Assembly: GCF_032854445.1 (NCBI RefSeq)
Contig: NC_088304.1
Location: forward strand, 124,001 to 188,000
DNA from: Liolophura sinensis
Taxonomy: Eukaryota; Mollusca; Polyplacophora; Chitonida; Chitonidae
DNA: 64,000 nucleotides
Direction of reading: 5' to 3'
The notes under the pieces are model-generated. The model was not told the DNA's origin and ran no database searches. It saw only the letters and a list, made by a program, of their open reading frames with translations. A program made the translations under genes and the position numbers. This document shows positions 20,764 through 32,897 of the stretch, in pieces (position 1 is the stretch's first letter; each line of letters opens with the position of its first letter).

Positions 20764-21823
20764 TACAGTGGAACTGTAGAGGATTGAGGTGTAACCTCGC
20801 AGAGCTCCAGATGTTAGCTCAAGACCTCAATCCTGTAGCTTTTAGCTTGCAGGAAACTCTGATGACTGATCCTAGTTATCAATGTCGAGGTTATGTATCT
20901 CATCACGCTGTCTACGAATGGAAAGGCATCAAGGGGTTCTTCTCTTTTGATTAAGCAGGGTGTAATACACAATAGAATGGCACTGAACACCGATTTGCAG
21001 GCGGTGGCGGTGCGTATCACACTGGGTATAGTATTGATAATCTGTTCTATTTATATACCACCTTCTTCTACTCTTCACCAACAGGAGCTGCAAAATTTAT
21101 GACCAATTACCTAAACCGTGTCTTCTTTTGGGGGACTTTAATGCCCATAGTGTTCTCTGGAGTGACTCTAAACGTAACCAGAAGTGCTCTGTATTGGAGG
21201 ATTTTATATCTAGTAACTCTCTATGCGTCTTAAATGATGGCACACATACTTACCTTCATCCTGCAAAGGGAATTTATTCGGTCCTTGATTTAGCTCTGGC
21301 TGATGCCGGGCTAAGATCGGAATTCAGCTGGAGCGTCCATGATGATCTGTGCGGAAGCGACCACTTCCCCACCATACTTACCCTTGGGGAGCCGGTATCT
21401 TCCTCCCTTCTACGCTTTAATTATGATAAAGCAGACTGGCCCCGCTTTGCTGTTCTGTGTGGTGAAACACTTACTAGCGACCTTTTTCTTGATGCAGTTG
21501 ATCCTATCCAGTTATTCTCGGATCAGCTAATCGATGTAGCCTCCAAATGTATCCCGAAACCTTGTGCGGTTCCTCGTATTAAGAAACCGTGGTTCACGGA
21601 GGACTGTAAACGAGCTAGGCGTTTCAGGAAACGTGCTGAGCGCGTGTACCGATGTAGACCATCTCCCAGTAATTTAGACGATGTTAGGCGTACTCGAGTT
21701 AAAGCTCGTAGGACTATCAAACAGTTCAAACGTGACTCTTGGAAACGTTATGTTTCTAAGATTAATCATCGTACCCCTATGTCAAAAGTCTGGAATATGA
21801 TCCAACGCATCAAAGGCAAGTGA
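20764..21823 (+). pseudogene. LINE B ORF2 part 1: AP-type endonuclease domain
   Basis: The reading starts ILQWNCRGLRCNLAEL, with the conserved Asn of the first endonuclease motif. It continues with SLQET (catalytic Glu), a frameshift near 20940, then SIYIPPS, another frameshift near 21100, GDFNAHSVLW (Asp/Asn pair) and GSDHFPTIL (the terminal Asp-His). All endonuclease catalytic motifs are therefore present, though in three frames. This domain nicks target DNA to prime reverse transcription. The segment ends at a TGA around 21821, inside the linker before the reverse transcriptase. Confidence 0.85.
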
Positions 21824-22980
21824 TCCAATGTCACTGTCAATCATCTTAAAGACGGGAATAATTCTTTGACAGAAAAACTTGACATAGCCAATAGGTTGGG
21901 CGCTTCTTTTGCGCACCATTCGTCTTCAGATAATTACTTGCCTCAGTTCCAGCGTAACAAGGAACGGACCGAGGCAAGTCCTCTTGATTTTACATCCTCA
22001 AATGAAGAATCCTACAATGCTACATTTTCTCTGCATGAACTATCCGCATCCCTTAGCAAGGCCCATGACTCAACTCCAGGGCCAGATGATATCCACTATC
22101 AGCTTTTACGACACCTTCCAGAATCTTCCTTGAGGGTGCTTCTTGGAATTTTTAATACCATTTGGATTGCCGGGAATTTTCCTGCCTCATGGCAAAACGC
22201 TATTATTGTCCCCATCCCAAAGCCCGGAAAGGATTCTACCGATCCAAATAACTATCGTCCTATTTCCTTAACCAGTTGTGTATGCAAGACTATGGAGAGG
22301 ATGATTAACGATCGCTTGGTTTGGTTTTTGGAGACTAATGAGTTGATAAGCGACATTCAATGTGGATTTCGAAAGAATCGCAGTACTGTTGATCACCTTG
22401 TTCGTCTAGAATGCTTTATTAAGAACGGTATCGTTAATCGTGACCATGTCGTATCTGTCTTTTTTGATCTGGAAAAGGCATATGACACTACTTGGAAATA
22501 TGGCATTATGAAAGATATGCATGGATTTGGATTTAGAGGTCGGCTTCCTGACTTTATTCGTAAATTCTTAGACCATCGTCACTTCCAAGTCCGGGTTGAG
22601 GCTACCCTATCTGACTACTTTGAACAAGACCAGGGGGTTCCTCAAGGCAGCATTTCATCAGTTACTCTCTTTAGCATTAAGATTAATGGCCTTGCCAGAG
22701 TTTTATCTCCTAGTATGAATGCGTCCCTTTTTGTGGACGATCTTGGTATCTCTTGTCGAGGCAAAGGTATGCAGACTATTGAGAGACAGTTGCAGATTTG
22801 CCTTAACAAAATCCATGCCTGGGCACTGGAGAACGGATTTAAGTTCTCCAAGTCGAAGACTAACTGTGTACACTTTTGTCGGAAGTACTTCCCCCATGAA
22901 GACCCCAAGGTATTTTTAGATGGATCCCCCATCAAGGTTGTGCTGGAGGCAAAATTCCTCGGGGGTGATCTTCGATAAGC
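21824..22980 (+). pseudogene. LINE B ORF2 part 2: reverse transcriptase
   Basis: This is a long open segment (from 21866, 370 codons) with NNYRPISLTSCVCKTMER, FFDLEKAYDTTW (motif A, first catalytic Asp), GVPQGSISSVTLF (motif B) and SLFVDDLGI (motif C, the D-D pair). All catalytic residues are intact. It ends by a frameshift near 22960, where the thumb continues in the next frame (SGVIFDKHLTFKSHIN). By domain content this is the best-preserved reverse transcriptase in the window. Confidence 0.9.
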
Positions 22981-24410
22981 ACCTTACATTTAAATCTCAC
23001 ATTAATTATCTTAGAGCCAGATGCCTAAAGGCGCTTGATATTTTGAAGGTTGTCTCTAGTGCTCGATGGGGAGGGGATCATGAAACCCTACTTCAGCTCT
23101 ATTGAGCACTGATTCGTTCTAAGCTAGACTATGCCTGCAGTGTTTATGGAGGTGCGTCACGCTCCCAGTTGAAGAAACTCAATACTGTACATCACCAGGC
23201 CCTACGGTTGTGCTTAGGTGCTTTCCGTACCTCTCCTGTGGAGAGTCTGTATGTTGAAGCAAACGAGCCTCCCCTGGAGCTTCGAAGAACTAAACTATCA
23301 TTACAGTATATCACCAAGCTTAGAGCCAATCCATCCAACCCAGCCTTTGATTGTGTCTTCCATCCGGAATTTGAAGACTTATATGCTCAGAAGCCATCCA
23401 TTGTTCCTCCACTGGGTGTCCGCATCCAGGAACATGTGCAAGCAGCTGGACTTAGGCTGGATACTATCACCCCCATACGCATCCAGGAAGATCCACCGTG
23501 GTTATGTCCTGAGCCTCAGGTTGATACCTCGCTCTCCTCCCTGAAGAAATCTTCCACCAACCCTTTAGTATACCAGCAGGAGTTTAGTAATATGTGTTCA
23601 AAGTATCCATTTTATCACCGCATATTCACTGACGGTTCCAAGAATGATGATGGCGTGGCTTCTGCCGCTGTCCTTGGACCCAGAACCGTTTCAACTCGGT
23701 TTCCAAATTCCTGTTCTGTATTTACTGCGGAAACCAAGGCAATTTTGTGCGCACTTCGGTCCATTCCAGAGCTAGGAGGTAGCAGATTTTTCCTCTGTTC
23801 TGACTCCCTTTCCTACCTCCAGGCAATTCGGGCTAGTTCGCCTGTACATCCAGACATTCTGTCTATCAGGGAGATGTTTAAACGACTAAATGAAGATTTT
23901 ATCATTGTCTTTTGTTGGGTGCCCGGGCATATGGGTATCCCTGGGAATACTGCTGCATATGAAGCCGCGAAGGCGGCTTTGCATTCCGTTACTACCCAAA
24001 CTGACGTTCCATATTCGGACTTGCGTTTTCTTATTTGCTCCTATATCAAGCGCTTGTTTCAGACTCAATGGGATGGCCAGACAACCAACAAACTGCATGA
24101 TATTCGTCAGTTTGTTGGTCCAGCGCCTTCCCTTTCACGGCATCGTCTCCGCTCTTGCATTTTGAGGAGGTGTCGTATCGGTCACACACGTGCTACGCAT
24201 GGGTATTTGTTAAAAGGAGAAGATGCTCCTCATTGCTTTGCTTGTGATCAACGGTTCACAGTCAAGCGTATATTGCTTGACTGTGGCGACTTTGCTCCTG
24301 TACGAGATTCCTTTTATCACGTGAGCTCTCTTTCAGAACTTTTCAATTCTGTAGAAAGTGATACTATTTTTGACTTTCTCTCTGCCATTGGTATGGCAGG
24401 AAAGCTGTAA
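22981..24410 (+). pseudogene. LINE B ORF2 part 3: thumb, RNase H and C-terminal zinc-binding region
   Basis: After a TGA at about 23103 the frame is open for 413 codons. RNase H residues are visible as Asp in RIFTDGSKND, Glu in FTAETKAILC, Asp in FLCSDSLSYL and the last motif WVPGHMGIPGN. The C-terminus holds HCFACDQRFTVKRILLDC, a Cys/His cluster typical of I-group ORF2 proteins. RNase H removes the RNA strand during insertion. The protein ends at 24410, followed by about 170 bp of 3'UTR. Confidence 0.88.
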
Positions 24411-24661
24411 TTTTAAACTACCGTCTGTGTTTGTTATGTGACTTCTGCTGTCCTTTTTGACTGAATAGTAAATGAATTATCCGTAGTAGATCGACTACTT
24501 GACGTTTTATTGTCGCGATAAAACTGAAATATTGTTGAAAACGACGTTAAAACTTTCACTCACTCACTCACCCTCACTCACTCAAAGATTCTTCATCTGG
24601 ATTCACATCCTGATCCACTGCTGACAACATTGGAACGACTGCTCCTTCAGTCTCAAGAGTC

Positions 24662-24664
24662 TAA
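24662..24664. repeat. Harbinger target-site duplication, left (TAA)
   Basis: TAA here and TAA at 27911-27913 flank the terminal inverted repeats. A 3-bp duplication is the PIF/Harbinger hallmark. Confidence 0.9.
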
Positions 24665-25018
24665 GGGCCGAATTCATAAAAGTCGTTTAAGGTGTGTGCA
24701 GTTAAAACGCGCTTATCTTTTACCCGGAGGATAAAACACTATTGTCCGCGGACAGCTAAACGACTGTCTAAATGATAAGTCAGGAGCTTCGATGATCATC
24801 CGTTTAGCTGTCCGCGGATTACTTGTGAATGAATGCCTGTCGTCTCATTGTTCGGTACGGTATGCGTGGTGTAAGACGTCATAAAAGTAAATATAATACA
24901 AATAGACAACGGGAGTGAAACATACTCAAACAGCGCCAACAGTGTGATGTTTGAAATATGGTCACACTAAACCGACGATACCACGCTGAATGTACTGTGC
25001 ATTTCCAATTTATCCAAA

Positions 25019-26207
25019 ATGTCAGGAAAGAACAGAGCGGAAAATTTTTCCTATGAGCAGCGAATGGGTCTCATTGAGATAATTAAGGTCGACCACACTG
25101 TCGTAGAAGATAAGAGTTGTGACACATCGGCCAACAGAAAGAAGCAGGCAGCATGGGAGAAAATCTCCAAAGAAATGTCTGCTAATTTTCCCGAGCGACC
25201 AAAATCGTCTGCGAAGGATCTACGAGAGTTGTGGAGGAGGATGAAAACAAAGGCAAAAGCGATGGTTCGAGCGAAAAAAATCGATCTGCACAAAACTGGT
25301 GGTGGAGCGGCTGATGCTGGTGAACTTGGCCCTGAAATCATGGCTATCTTGGCAATCATTGCTGCGGATCTGGAGCAAATACATAACGATGTAGAAGATG
25401 ATGCAATGCCAATGTTTGAAGGATTGGCACAAACACAAACAGACATCGATAATGTTACAGCATCGACTAGCACGGCGGACTTACAAGAAAGGTATTTCAA
25501 AACTTTTCATCGCAATGTGGTATCTTGATAGTACAGTGATTATTACAGCTTTTATTTTCTGACTTATCCAGCAACGGTTTGTGCCTCATAGAACTGTCTG
25601 CAGTATAATTTTCACTGTAAACCGGACCTTATGTGCAGATTGTATGGTGAATCAGGAAGGAAAAAATATTCCAAAGTGTTTAATTCCGAACAATAAATGG
25701 GCGCCATAGCAGATTTTTCTTCTTAAAACATTGTTATTTATTCTTTAAATAATCAAAGTATATATATCATTGTTCTATTACACGGCAAATCGAGAATATT
25801 CCGAGAACATTTCTTCTGCCGAAGAACACGAGGAACTAGAAGGTCGTGGCGCCCTTGAAATAACGCATAATACCCAACCATCCAAGCCTACCCTCATATC
25901 AACTGGCTAAGATGTGTTTCTTAAAGGGTTGCACTTCACACTTGAGCTGCTGTCATCTGCATTGTTCATATGTATTCCTTATTGCACTTTTCAGGAAAAA
26001 AAGGCATCCTCAACAGCTACACGTCATGAGTCGGGACCGGTACTGCAGAAGACGACTGAAGTATTGTCTTACCTAAAAGAGGAACATAAAGCAAAGATGG
26101 CATTGATTGAACTTCAAAAAGAGGCGTCAATATGCAAACGAAAAGCCTACGAAGCGAAATCTGATTACTACAAAGAAAAACTTAGACGCAAGCGTATTGA
26201 TTTGTAA
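25019..26207 (+). CDS. Harbinger Myb/SANT-like accessory protein (two exons)
   Basis: Exon 1 is 25019-25519 and exon 2 is 25995-26207. The donor after GTG (gtatct) and the acceptor tttcag are both phase 0 and give an uninterrupted protein of about 237 residues. A stronger donor at 25491 would put exon 2 out of frame by one, so I prefer the later one. The N-terminus (NFSYEQRMGLIEIIKVD, then AAWEKISKEMSANFP and LRELWRRMKTKAKAM) is a three-helix Myb/SANT-like domain with spaced aromatic residues. The middle is acidic; exon 2 is a Lys/Glu-rich coiled-coil-like helix (YLKEEHKAKMALIEL). In the family this protein imports the transposase and binds the element ends. It looks intact. Confidence 0.85.
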
Positions 26208-26263
26208 AATGATTTCTATCTTTGAATTAAGACATTGCCCAGAAACTGTTTGCTTTGTTTTGC

Positions 26264-27682
26264 TCACTGATTGAAATGTTGCACAACGATTCTCTGTCGA
26301 AATAGGTTGCCTCGTAAGTCCGCTTCAACCGCGTTCAGTGGTCGAATTGGTTCCTCAAGGTTTTGTCTCGGCAGGTCTCGCTCAGGCTCAGACTCAGGCA
26401 GAGGATCATGTCGTCGTTTTGCCAGGTTATGTAAGCAGGCAGTTGCAACTATAATGGCCATGTTGTGATCCAGCTGAAATTGAAGCGGCGATTAATGTAC
26501 ACGTATTGAAATATAAGTACTGTATATGAAATAAAGCTGAAATGAAAGTGACTTATGTGAGGGAAAGTTATTATTTTAGTGTCGTCAGAAAATGTTCTAC
26601 TTCACACCCGACTAAACCACCCTATTATAATGGATTCTACTTTGAAACAATTTTAGAACTCCTCTCATTCAGGAAAATATTAACCAAAAACGGATAATAT
26701 TTTTTCAATGATTTCCAAACAGTTTCTGCGGAGAAATCGTTTATTGTGGTTTTGTGAAATAAACTGACATTGCATTTACTTACTGAACACCTCAGATGCA
26801 TTCCCTTGGAAATGCATGGAAATCTTTTCTTCCAAATTCCAAATGCTCTTTCAATCACTCCCCTTGTTCTTCTCTGAGCAGTATTGTAACGAATCTCTGC
26901 TGGTGTCATCGGATTGCGAATAGGAGTGAGCATGAATTGGCGACACGTGTACGCTGGATCCCCAAGCAAAATACCTTGGTATTCTTCTGTCTGGAATTTA
27001 CGGAATTGTTCCGACTCTTCAAATACCCGAGAGTCATGTGCTGAACCATACCATCTGGCAACAACGTTCGTGCAGATAAGTTGATGGTCACACACAAGTT
27101 GACAGTTGAGGCTGTAATATCCTTTCCTGTTTATAAACCGTAAAGCATCCCTGCCACCAGGATTTACAATTGCTACATGGGAGCCACCGATAGCGCCAAA
27201 AACACCAGGGAAATGCGTAATCTCATAAAACCCTGTGCAACTACTCGTCTTTCTTGCAGTGTGTCGGGGAAATGAATAAACTGTCTTTTCCTGGCACAAA
27301 TCGCGACAGTGACACCATCAATAGCCCTGCAACACGACGCTTGTGACACTCCACACATGTCCCCAACATCCATCTGAAACGATGCTCTCGCATAGAATGG
27401 TAATGCAACTGTCAACTGTTGAAGATGAGTTAGTGCATGATCCCTCCTGGTTGTGGGCAGCAGGTCATCTTGTAATAAATTCAGCAGCCAACGAAACGAT
27501 TCTTTGGAGATCCTGTAACGTCTGATGAATTTATTATAATCGTATTTCTCTAAGGGATTTATTCTATTCTCAAAAACCCTGACGGCATGCCCATGATCAC
27601 GGCACATCTGTACCTCTTCCCCTGCCTCGTCCTGAGCAAACTCTAACACTGCTAGGGCATCCATGTCAGCACCGTTCTGCAC
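26264..27682 (-). pseudogene. Harbinger transposase (DDE, HARBI1-like), one frameshift and one lost catalytic Asp
   Basis: Exon 1 runs from the ATG at 27682 to 26784 (donor TCA|gtaagt). Exon 2 is 26473-26264 (acceptor caatttcag, phase 0). The N-terminal helical part includes YRISKESFRWLLNLL and PFYARASFQMDVGDMCGVSQ. The frame then shifts by one near 27235. Catalytic positions: the first should be Asp in a GxIDGxH block, but this copy reads GAIGGSHVAI, with Gly in its place. The second (LLGDPAY) and the Glu (RGVIERAFGIW) are present. Exon 2 gives the typical end MAIIVATACLHNLAKRR. So the protein is doubly disabled although the element's ends are sound. Confidence 0.9.
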
Positions 27683-27910
27683 TAAACTTAGAGCGATTCC
27701 CTATGTAAAGTACTTAGTCGGAGCAGTTAAACATACCCCTCACTGACGATTAAACATTCCTTTGTTGTTTAGACGCGTGTGGTTAAATTTTGATCGGGTG
27801 TCATTTAATCACATCTTGTGAATCGGCGACTAAGATTAAATAGGCGATGATCGCATGATTAGTGCTTTTACACGCGTGTAAACTTTAAAACACCTTTATG
27901 AATTCGGCCC

Positions 27911-29814
27911 TAAAAGTCCTGTAGTCCCACAACTTGGTCCTCAGCATCTATAAAATGTTAAGTAAAATACTCAAGGCCTATAATTAGTGTTTTATAAGAT
28001 ATTCATTTGCAAACATTGAGACTTACAGAAATAGCATGCCCATGGATACAGGTCGTAAAGAGGTTTTTTGTGTTTTTACCACAATGCACAGATAGAAAGT
28101 TAGTCGATCCTTAAATATACTGTACATTGCATGCTTCATGTCCATCCTAAATGTATAAATACTTAATTCATACATTCAACATTAAGATCGCCTGAGGTAT
28201 AGAAAATTAGGTTTTCCATATTTTATATAAAAATATGTTATCTATAAGTACTTTATTAATTTAGTAGCCGTAATTATTCAGTGAAAAAAATGCAAACTAG
28301 TGAAGTCACCTATTACTTTTTATATTTAATATTTCCAGTACTTCACGTATTGCTATTGATATAAAAAATGAAATGTCAGGATTTTCGTCACTGGTGATGT
28401 TCCACATAGATATCACGTCTGTTATTACATTTTTATAGTCAGAAGTACTAATCAGAATATCGCACATGGAAGATTGAATACTACAGCTATTGTTCTCATG
28501 AAATGTGGAAAGGATAACCTACGCAATGCTTTGCGCCTCGTGGGATATCTTACACCTCTCAATTAAACAGTATTTATATGATCCCACAGACTTTGACCTG
28601 CATGTGATGAATCAAATCCACCCTGGTCCCCATCAATCTTTGTGTCGCCTAATGCGGAAACAACATGGGAAAAATATATTCAAGAAAATGAATAATGCAC
28701 ACAAACGACTTGCTAATGATTTGCTAATGATCTGTGATCATAAAACAATGCCTGTAATAAGTACCATATTTGTTTTCAATAAATTGGTATTACTGTTTCC
28801 CGTTCAGTAGCTGCCAGTAATACACTGGTTTCTTACCCTCAATACTACAGCACTTCCCCTTGAAGCAGGCAGAATTACTGTTAATAGAGGAAAGTTTAAG
28901 AAACATTATCTCTTTAACATCCACATATATTGTTAGCACTGTTTGCATATGTTTACACAATCGTATATTATCAATCTTAGGTTATTTGGCCAATGCGATT
29001 TTTAAAGTCTTGGGTATGCTTCAGTGCGGGATTAGACCTTAGATCTACCATTAGCCTTTCCCGAGGGAGACACTTTAGTACATTACATGCATGTTGCATG
29101 ACGTTGCAGCCCGCATGAGCTATAAAGACGTCATTAGTATCAGCGATGTGCGAGGCACCGAAGCAGTAGAGGGGTGTGCTAACAATCGCTCATTTCGTTT
29201 CAAATTTCATGCAACGTTCAGGCTCTTCTGGGTAATAAATTTGTTATCATGGTTGGTTGACCGTGGGAGGATACGAAATATTCACATGGTGAATGTGAAA
29301 ACTGATTGCGTTTTAATGGCTCGACTGCTATCAAGTTTTATACTACGGTGTATAAATACACTGTACTTCATATCCCGCTTCCTCAATCCAGCAGGATAAC
29401 TAATAGTTATGTCCCTTTCACGCCTTTTATGTGTACACTTCTTGCAGCAATGTTTTAAGACGCTGAAATAGGACGATCCTGTGCCTAAAGATCATAATGG
29501 CAGCTATAGACTTATAGTGATGTTCAGAAGCTTGTATTACGTATTAATGCAAACCATTTTTTTTTTAATTATTATTGTTTTATTTTTTGGATTTGTTGTT
29601 GGTTTTGGCCACAACACTTTTCCCCATTGTTTGAATACACGGTCTCGCTGAGTGTGTGAAACAGATTTTTTTGTCAAATTTCAAATGGCCAAATAGGTTT
29701 AAACAGCTATCCCTCCTATGTTTATATTTGACATGTCCTGAAAATAACATAAAAAATCCTATCTACCATGAATAATTGTTGTCAACTTTTTCACGTTTCT
29801 AACTTGTCATCTTT
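27911..29814. other. Intergenic, nothing recognised
   Basis: AT-rich sequence with several short open frames (28505-28810, 29091-29399) that show no motif and no splice context. The first three bases are the right Harbinger TAA duplication. Confidence 0.45.
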
Positions 29815-29979
29815 TCAATATTTTTTCTTTTTTCTTGCCTTCATGTCATTGGCGAAGGCATTCTTTTGCTTAGCAAACAAAATATTCTTACATTCAATCA
29901 TCTCATCGACAAGGATTTCCAATTCTTTCTTGGTGAAATTCTTGCTTCTCTTAGCCTTATTTACATTCGGTAGCGCCAT
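29815..29979 (-). CDS. Myb/SANT-like N-terminal ORF, 54 residues
   Basis: From the ATG at 29979 the product starts MALPNVNKAKRSKNFTKK, then ELEILVDEMIECKNILFAKQ, the first helix of a Myb/SANT-like domain as in MSANTD-type proteins and Harbinger accessory proteins. The frame ends in a Lys-rich stretch (KARKKKKY) before the second helix, so it is either a first exon with an unrecognised donor or a truncated copy. An in-frame ATG 13 codons upstream (30018) is possible. No transposase or terminal repeats are visible around it, so a host gene start cannot be excluded. Confidence 0.5.
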   Translation of the reverse strand: MALPNVNKAKRSKNFTKKELEILVDEMIECKNILFAKQKNAFANDMKARKKKKY

Positions 29980-30018
29980 GTTTACCAAATTCTGAGAGTT
30001 ACCAAACGACAGACTCAA

Positions 30019-32429
30019 TTACCCACAATCCTCGGATTAACAGCTGATCGATGTTTTTCTAACAAAAATCACACAACAAAAAGAATACATAAATCTAAAC
30101 GGTGCAAACTATCACACGATGACAATGAGTTGATTTTAATTAGCCGGTTATCACAATTGAAGATACGCATAAAGAAACGTTAGAAATACCAATGCCAACT
30201 ACTGGAAAACCTTTATACTTGAACTTGAGGTCTTCTCGATTCTCGACACATAATCCATAACTGGCGATGACCAAAGCAGTCAGTCACGTTCTTTACTCGT
30301 GCGGCTCTATATACGATCATTCATGTCTAATAATAACTTACCTGCATTGAGAAGCTCAATCGACTTCAACCACACCATAGTTGATACCTGACACTCCAGT
30401 CTGACGATAAAAAAACATCCATTTACACCTCTCACATGTTCAGTAAAAATTACTGTTGTCGCGCCTTTTTTTATTCCTACCTGACGTCGGCGTCCATGTC
30501 GCCTCCGATTTTAAAACAAACAATTTTTTTTTACAGAAAGGTATTCACAAATACTGTTGTGATCTGATTTAAATCTATTACCCGGCTGAATTTACTCAGT
30601 TCCTTGTAAATATATCTTTTCATCAGTCTTTTGGTTCAGTTGTTTTGTTTGTCCATTATTTTTCAAATTCAACGATCAACAAGTTGCTGAAAAGCTAACT
30701 TAAACCCCTGCTTAAGACGCCAAAATACAAGGGAAGCAGAACATCACGGGGAATTTACACAGTGGATACAAATCGTAGATATTTCACGATATAATTAAAG
30801 ACAGCACACGCATTCAAAGCACTCTTAATAACCACACCCCCAACTGGTCATAAAATTAAAGTCTCCATCCCTGCACTCATGGACTGTCAGAAAAACTGAA
30901 ACGTTTCTAACAATATGAAAAGCAGATCTTATTGCAACCATTTGGCAAAATTCGGCAGGCCAGATCAAAGTACGCGTAAATGAAAAAAGCTGCAAAAACC
31001 AAACAGAACAATGTTGTGTATGTAAGCTTGGCGGGTGGCATCACAGATGGTCAACCCAAGTCTAGCTGGCCTTTATAACCTGAGAATTCGCATGAAGGCA
31101 ATAATCAATCATCCAATCAAATTAATCCAGGCAACACGGAAAAAAATTCTTACAACTGTTTAATTTTCTGAGTCATATTGTCGTCAGAATTACTTAAACA
31201 CGTCTAACAGGTATTATGACGGGTGGCTTTAATCCTCTTTTGTTTCCTGCGGTGTCGGTAATCCTTGTGACCTGGACCAGAAATTAAAAACATGGGGGAT
31301 GAATTATCATCATGTAAGATTGCTTTCTCACCTACTCAGAGCTATATTCAAAGAGATGTCACTTTTTTCGCACTTTTGTGGAGTAAGTTTAATCAACAGC
31401 CAGTCTTTCAACCCCATTCATTATATCTTGATTAAAGCAGTCAAGCGACACGATTAGTTTTTGGTTGTTTTCAATTTTAATAGTCCCCTGTAGCCGGTCA
31501 GACCGAAGATTGATCAAACTAATGACGAATGAACTCCCGCTTTGTTTTACACTATTTCATTTATTCCGTGTGACCATTTGCCAGATAGCACGTTGTCATT
31601 GTTGCTCTGGATTTACTGTCTATGCTGTACACCTGCACAGTCTATCATTTTTCAGTGCGGGATGCAGAGTACATGTGGTATGGAACGATGCAAGTGAAGC
31701 ATTTACAAGACTAACTCGCCGTAAACCATTATGCTTTGATACCGCCTTCCTTAGAGAGACGGATTGCACCCTCATAAGTAAGGCGAAGTCATCATATTTT
31801 CGCACGTTATGTATACTTTCTTACTTTTTCGGTAGTTTGTGTTATACGTCGGTTTGGGAATTGGCATTGCTATTATCGATTTGAACGTTCTTATTGGTTG
31901 ATGGCTGGTGTACGAATTTCTGTCTCGAGGCATAGATTCAACTACTTTTGCGAACTGGATCGGGGGACTTCATTTAGAAGGTGATTTAAGTAACATTATC
32001 ATATATAGCGATGTGGCCGTTTCCACACCATGTATAGATTATCATAAGAGTGCGTGCTCCACGATGCTGTATTGGCTCTCGTCGTCTGGCGTCAGCATGT
32101 CGCATCAACCTCTTCGAGCTCAAACAACTCTAGCTGATACATCATCGCGGATCACACACTGCTAAGATAACTTCTATGTATCATTATTATTTAGGATTTA
32201 CAGATTCTGAGAACAGTATATATCAAGGTAGTAAAAATTAGTCAGCACAGCTGTCGAGTGAGCGACCTCCGAGTCAGTAACCAAATCACCAGTAAAACGT
32301 ACATGTAACAATAGCATTGTAATAACTATAGGAGCAACAATATTGTCACTGAAAGTAAATACAGGAGCGGACCGACCCCTTGAGTGTTCAATGCCATACT
32401 CAAGAAATTTTTCATTCATTCCTTGGCGC
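30019..32429. other. Intergenic, mostly unassigned
   Basis: A 139-codon plus-strand frame (31465-31884) has no recognisable motif. The stretch around 31570-31640 resembles the 332-bp repeat units at 35.9-36.5 kb (GTGTGACCATT..., GTCATTGTTGCTC...). Nothing else was identified. Confidence 0.4.
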
Positions 32430-32560
32430 CGTAGTAAATGAATGATTATGGCATGGCGCCACATCGGCAATGGTTCCACCCATACTGTAGCGAGAACAAA
32501 TTTAAAACAGGAGCCAGTGAATGGATTTCGATTGAGTGAGAACACCAAATACAAAACGAA
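32430..32560 (-). mobile_element. 3'-end fragment of a LINE (or of a SINE using its tail)
   Basis: The plus strand reads GAATGATTATGGC, then GCGCCACATCGGCAAT and GTAGCGAGAACAA. This is the reverse complement of the LINE 3' terminus seen at 42240-42310 and 60290-60400, about 75-80% similar by eye. It is a 5'-truncated dead copy. Confidence 0.6.
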
Positions 32561-32639
32561 AACAGACGAAAATGTTTAAAAACAGAGCCAATGACCTAGA
32601 AGCCTCTCACCAAAGCAGTGGTTTTGTGTTCAAGTCTAG

Positions 32640-32785
32640 CTCACGCGGACTTCCTGTGCGGCTGTACGTGGGAAGGTCTGCCCGCAACCTGCGGATGGTC
32701 GTGGGTTTCCCGCGTGCTCTGCCCGGTTTGCTGGCCACCGTGGTATAAGTGGAGTATTCTTGAGTATGGCGTAAAAATAAATAAA
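32640..32785 (+). mobile_element. SINE fragment, type 1
   Basis: It shares GTGGGAAGGTCTGCCCGCAA, CCTGCGGATGGTCGTGGGTT and the GAGTATTCTTGAGTATGGCG tail with the copy at 5240-5445, then ends in AAATAAATAAAA. The 5' part is missing and a short internal block is deleted. Confidence 0.8.
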
Positions 32786-32897
32786 AGGGCCAAACCTTAA
32801 TTTAGACTCGAAAACCATTTTTTATATCATTTAGATTGAGTAAACTGAGTAAATTGTACATATACAGGACTTATCTGCATATGTAAAAAAATAACTA

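Larger units (their letters stand above)
19120..24583 (+). mobile_element. LINE B: I-group non-LTR retrotransposon, nearly full length
   Basis: About 5.46 kb lies between target-site copies. The order is a short 5'UTR, ORF1 (RNA-binding, zinc knuckles), ORF2 with apurinic-type endonuclease, reverse transcriptase, RNase H and a C-terminal Cys/His cluster, then a 3' end reading TGAAATATTGTTGAAAACGA and CGTTAAAAC followed by CACT repeats. The combination endonuclease-RT-RNase H places it in the I group (I, Nimb and relatives); I cannot fix the clade. It has about half a dozen frameshifts or stops. It is related to, but clearly different from, the family of copies A and C-H. Confidence 0.9.
24665..27910. 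mobile_element. PIF/Harbinger transposon, structurally complete
   Basis: The element is 3246 bp. The ends are inverted repeats starting GGGCCGAATTCATAAA (24665-24680 and 27895-27910), exact for 16 bp and then imperfect. It is flanked by TAA on both sides. Two convergent genes lie inside: a Myb/SANT-like protein on the plus strand and a DDE transposase on the minus strand, each with two exons. This is the canonical two-gene layout, in which the Myb-like protein carries the transposase to the nucleus and to the terminal repeats. The element lies only 70 bp after the end of LINE B. Confidence 0.95.

Noticed and set aside
31465-31884. 139-residue plus-strand ORF
   Set aside because: No motif; it overlaps sequence related to the 332-bp repeat.
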